From Calothrix sp. PCC 6303 (GTDB taxonomy: Bacteria; Cyanobacteriota; Cyanobacteriia; Cyanobacteriales; Nostocaceae), in NCBI RefSeq assembly GCF_000317435.1, contig NC_019751.1, positions 6,634,001 through 6,698,000 of the forward strand: a stretch of 64,000 bases of DNA, in the 5' to 3' direction. Positions within the stretch are counted from its first letter, which is position 1; each line of letters starts with the position of its first letter. The position numbers were made by a program, and so were the translations under genes. A model generated the notes under the pieces. It was not told the origin of the DNA and ran no database searches. It saw only the letters and a list, made by a program, of their open reading frames with translations. Below are positions 61,077 to 64,000 of the stretch, in pieces.

Positions 61077-64000
61077 TTATTCTATTCCTTCAATCCTATT
61101 CTCAACTTCTTGATACAATTCACGCAACCTATCGAGATTTTCCTCGCTGGTTTCCCAATATCCACGTCCATTTGCTTCCAAAAGTGTTGTCACCATCTTT
61201 CTAAAGGAATTAGGATTTAGGTTTAACAACCTTTCCTGCATTTCCTTGTCTTCCATGAAGGTGGTATTAGCATCTTCATATATCCAGTTATCGACTGCAC
61301 CTGCTGTCGCACTCCAACCAACTGTGTTAACCAAGCGCTTGGATAATTCCCGTACACCTTCGTAACCATGACTCAACATCCCTTCGTACCATTTGGGATT
61401 CAGTAATTTGGTACGGGAATCTAAACGGACGGTTTCCGACAAGGTGCGAACCTGGGCGTTAGCGGTGGTAGTATCTGCCATGTACGATGCTGGCATTTTC
61501 CCATCTTCACGCAGACTTGCTACTAACTTCGTGGGGTCAGAGTCGTAATAGTGGGATACGTCGGTGAGGGATATTTCGCTGGAATCGAGGTTTTGGAATG
61601 TGACTGAGGCAGTTTTTAGGGTTTTCTCGAAGATTTCCCGCGAGTTCTGCATGATACCAGGGTCATCCGCACTGAAAGCAAAGGATTTCCGCTTCAGATA
61701 CATTTCCTGCAATTCGCCTTCGTTTTCCCAAGTGCTATTTTCTACCGCCAAGTTGATGTTACTGGAGTAGGAACCGGAAGCATTGGAGAATACACGGGTG
61801 GCTGCTTGACGTAGATTAATCCCCATTTCTTCAGCTTGGGCTAAAGCATGTTTGCGGACGAAGTTCATTTCCAAGGGTTCGTCTGCTTCTGCTGCCATTT
61901 TCACGCCTTGATCTAGTAGGTTCATTTGGTTGATGAACAAATCGCGGAAAACGCCGGAACAGTTAATTACTACGTCGATGCGAGGTCTTCCCAATTCAGA
62001 AAGTGGTATCAATTCCAACTTGTTGACTCTACCCAGGGCATCGGCAACTGGACGCACACCAATCATCCACATGATTTGTGCTAGGGATTCCCCGTAGGTT
62101 TTGATGTTATCTGTTCCCCACAGGACGCAGGCGATGGTTTCGGGATACTCGCCGTTGTTTTCGCTCATATTCCGCGCCAGGAGCCTGTCAACAACGATTT
62201 TCGCTGATTGAACTGCGGCTTGGGTGGGGATTGATTGGGGATCTAAAGCATGGATATTTTTACCTGTGGGCAATACATCTGGGTTACGGATGGGGTCGCC
62301 ACCGGGACCAGGTAAAATGTATTCACCTTCTAAACCTTTGAGTAAACCTGCCAGTTCTTTGTCTGCACAAATTTGTTCGAGGCAGAATTCTAAATACTGG
62401 AATAGTTTCTTTAAAGGATCGGTATCAACGTTGGTGTAACCTGCTTTGTGCAGTGCTTCTACCCAAGGTTCTTTTTTACCCATGTTGAAGAAATTCAACT
62501 TGGAAATTAGGGAAACTCTGCCTTCAGCATCGGTTTGGGCTTGTACCAATGAGCCTACTGCTTCCCGAATTGTCAAGGTCATGTGTTGCAGCAATTCAAC
62601 ATCTTTGAGAATACCGCGATCGCTATTTTTATATATCTCTTCTAAATCGCGGTATAAGCTGTTGGCGATGATTCGCGGTAAACCCAAGATATCATCTTCT
62701 TCCCGATCTAAGCTGGCGATATTTACCAAGGTGGCAACCGCTTCTTCGGCTGTGGGTGGTTTGCCAATGATGTGTAAACCACATGGTAACAACCGGGATT
62801 CGATTTCCATCAGTTTGCGGTAAACGATACCGACGATATTATCCCGTTCTTCCTGGGACATATCTTTCGCGTCTGTTTCCGGCAAATTAATATCTTGATC
62901 AAGGTTCACTATCCGGGCTTGATCCATAATGGTGTTGACAATGGGGATACCACGTCCACCATCTTTCAGGGTTTGGTAGGAAGCAATTAACTCGCTGAGT
63001 TCCTTTAAACCTTTGTATAGTCCGGCGTTTTCCGCTGGGGGAGTGAGGTAGGAAATTGTTTCCGCATAACCCCGGCGCTTGGCAATTGTGGCTTCGCTGG
63101 GGTTATTAGCTGCGTAATAATACAGATTTGGAATGTTGCCAATTAAATTATCTGGGTAACAATCACCCGACATTCCCATCTGTTTACCTGGCATGAATTC
63201 CAAAGATCCATGGGTACCAAAGTGGAGAACTGCATCTGCACCCCAAACTTTTTCTAAGTAGGTGTAATATGCTGCGAAACCGTGGTGGGGACTGGCTGAA
63301 CGGGAGAACAACAACCGCATGGGGTCGCCTTCATAACCAAATGTAGGCTGTACCCCAATAAACACATTACCAAAGTGCTTACCGTAGATGAGTAAGTTTT
63401 GCCCATCGCTGTTGAGGTGTCCTGGAGGTGCGCCCCAGTTTTCTTCCAAACGCTGGGAATATGGTGTTAATTCCTCATATTCGGGAACCGACATTCGATA
63501 AGCTACATTTAACTCTGGGCTGCTGTACTGTGCTTGTGCGTCGTGAATCACAGCTTCCATCAAAGCTTTTGAGTCTTCCGGCAAATCTTGGACATCGTAG
63601 CCGTTATCCCGTAAACCCTTGAGGGCTTCAAAGATAGAGCCAAATACATCCAAATATGCCGCAGTTCCCACATTTCCCTTATCGGGAGGGAAACTAAAAA
63701 CAGTAATTGCCACCTTTTTATGTAGCTTGGGCTTGCGGCGGAGATTCGCCCATCTTAACGCCCGTTTCGCCACAACTTCCACTCGATCCTGAAGTGCGAT
63801 CGCTTTTCCGGTTGCGCCGTCTCTTCCTGACATAATTATCGGTTCAATCGCCCCATCTAACTCAGGAATGGCGATTTGTAGCGCTACTTGAATTGGGTGC
63901 AAACCTAAATCGCTATCTAACCACTCTTCAGTAGTTTGGAATACCAAAGGTAATACCACCATATACGGACGATTCAACCGCTTTAACGAGTCAATCGCCT
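61077..64000 (-). CDS. chlH: Magnesium chelatase subunit H (5' end outside window)
   Basis: This is the large porphyrin-binding subunit of Mg-chelatase, which inserts Mg2+ into protoporphyrin IX for chlorophyll synthesis. About 974 codons of the usual ~1330 are in the window; the frame is open at base 64000, so the N terminus lies beyond it. Typical parts: [118 protein letters not shown]-like region and [17 protein letters not shown]. The stop is at 61077. Essential housekeeping gene, no damage seen. Confidence 0.95.
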   Translation of the reverse strand, partial: AIDSLKRLNRPYMVVLPLVFQTTEEWLDSDLGLHPIQVALQIAIPELDGAIEPIIMSGRDGATGKAIALQDRVEVVAKRALRWANLRRKPKLHKKVAITVFSFPPDKGNVGTAAYLDVFGSIFEALKGLRDNGYDVQDLPEDSKALMEAVIHDAQAQYSSPELNVAYRMSVPEYEELTPYSQRLEENWGAPPGHLNSDGQNLLIYGKHFGNVFIGVQPTFGYEGDPMRLLFSRSASPHHGFAAYYTYLEKVWGADAVLHFGTHGSLEFMPGKQMGMSGDCYPDNLIGNIPNLYYYAANNPSEATIAKRRGYAETISYLTPPAENAGLYKGLKELSELIASYQTLKDGGRGIPIVNTIMDQARIVNLDQDINLPETDAKDMSQEERDNIVGIVYRKLMEIESRLLPCGLHIIGKPPTAEEAVATLVNIASLDREEDDILGLPRIIANSLYRDLEEIYKNSDRGILKDVELLQHMTLTIREAVGSLVQAQTDAEGRVSLISKLNFFNMGKKEPWVEALHKAGYTNVDTDPLKKLFQYLEFCLEQICADKELAGLLKGLEGEYILPGPGGDPIRNPDVLPTGKNIHALDPQSIPTQAAVQSAKIVVDRLLARNMSENNGEYPETIACVLWGTDNIKTYGESLAQIMWMIGVRPVADALGRVNKLELIPLSELGRPRIDVVINCSGVFRDLFINQMNLLDQGVKMAAEADEPLEMNFVRKHALAQAEEMGINLRQAATRVFSNASGSYSSNINLAVENSTWENEGELQEMYLKRKSFAFSADDPGIMQNSREIFEKTLKTASVTFQNLDSSEISLTDVSHYYDSDPTKLVASLREDGKMPASYMADTTTANAQVRTLSETVRLDSRTKLLNPKWYEGMLSHGYEGVRELSKRLVNTVGWSATAGAVDNWIYEDANTTFMEDKEMQERLLNLNPNSFRKMVTTLLEANGRGYWETSEENLDRLRELYQEVENRIEGIE

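Noticed and set aside
1-64000. tRNA or rRNA genes
   Set aside because: No stretch with T-loop/acceptor features or conserved rRNA sequence was recognised on either strand; a covariance search would be decisive.
1-64000. GCGATCGC octamers as specific regulatory sites
   Set aside because: They occur in genes and spacers alike (for example near 888, 3615, 4644, 7804 and 9308), as expected for the HIP1 repeat of cyanobacteria, so no local function is inferred.

Overview
The window comes from the chromosome of a filamentous, very probably heterocyst-forming cyanobacterium (Nostocales-like). Four things support this: a complete fraC-fraD-fraE filament-integrity (septal junction) operon; magnesium chelatase ChlH; a Cph1-type phytochrome with its Rcp-like response regulator; and many GCGATCGC (HIP1) octamers together with dense families of short palindromic repeats. 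No rRNA, tRNA or CRISPR array was seen.

Layout. 1-2284: end of a branched-chain/neutral amino-acid ABC importer (livM-livG-livF). 2285-2845: repeat-rich spacer with two small inverted-repeat elements. 2846-7173: a cyanobacterial radical-SAM/PDZ protein and a secreted GHL10-type glycoside hydrolase. 7695-13564: a CBS/multi-PAS histidine kinase split by an IS4-family element, then a REC-EAL response regulator. 14236-16617: an HTH-NACHT NTPase (NLR-like). 16641-20544 (minus strand): a HEAT-repeat protein, a GNAT acetyltransferase and fraE/fraD/fraC. 20695-25251: a double CobO-like P-loop protein, a small membrane protein, and phytochrome plus Rcp. 25386-30919 (minus strand): a CmpR-type LysR regulator, a pentapeptide-repeat protein, an ABC exporter and a Ser/Thr kinase. 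31187-35619: an accessory patch with a frameshifted IS110 transposase, a COP23-like gene without a visible start, and a trypsin-TPR gene broken by a 177-bp MITE. 35793-38782: lpxD, holA and a DUF4168 protein. 38861-46896: an ion/osmotic block (mscS interrupted by an ISL3 element, DUF389 protein, CPA1 antiporter, TIGR03643 protein, LuxR-type regulator, mgtE). 48074-53553: a small acidic protein, HAD phosphatase-queG, and a regulatory cluster (RsbW-like ATPase, REC-GAF-PP2C phosphatase, NarL-type regulator). 54132-59850: a WecG/TagA glycosyltransferase, a second Ser/Thr kinase, a SpoIID-like protein and a sugar nucleotidyltransferase. 60229-64000: a RAYT (REP-associated tyrosine transposase) set among REP palindromes, then the C-terminal three quarters of chlH.

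The most striking theme is recent and continuing mobile-element activity. Three genes are interrupted by insertions with readable target-site duplications (6 bp for IS4, 8 bp for ISL3, 5 bp for the MITE). In each case, removing the insert and one target copy on paper restores an open frame. A GAGACG-palindrome family occurs at least ten times. Three copies lie around the RAYT gene, three sit within full or partial copies of a 109-bp terminal-inverted-repeat element, and one forms the apparent terminator of a kinase gene. The RAYT/REP pairing and the NACHT gene are the best candidates for an interesting system.
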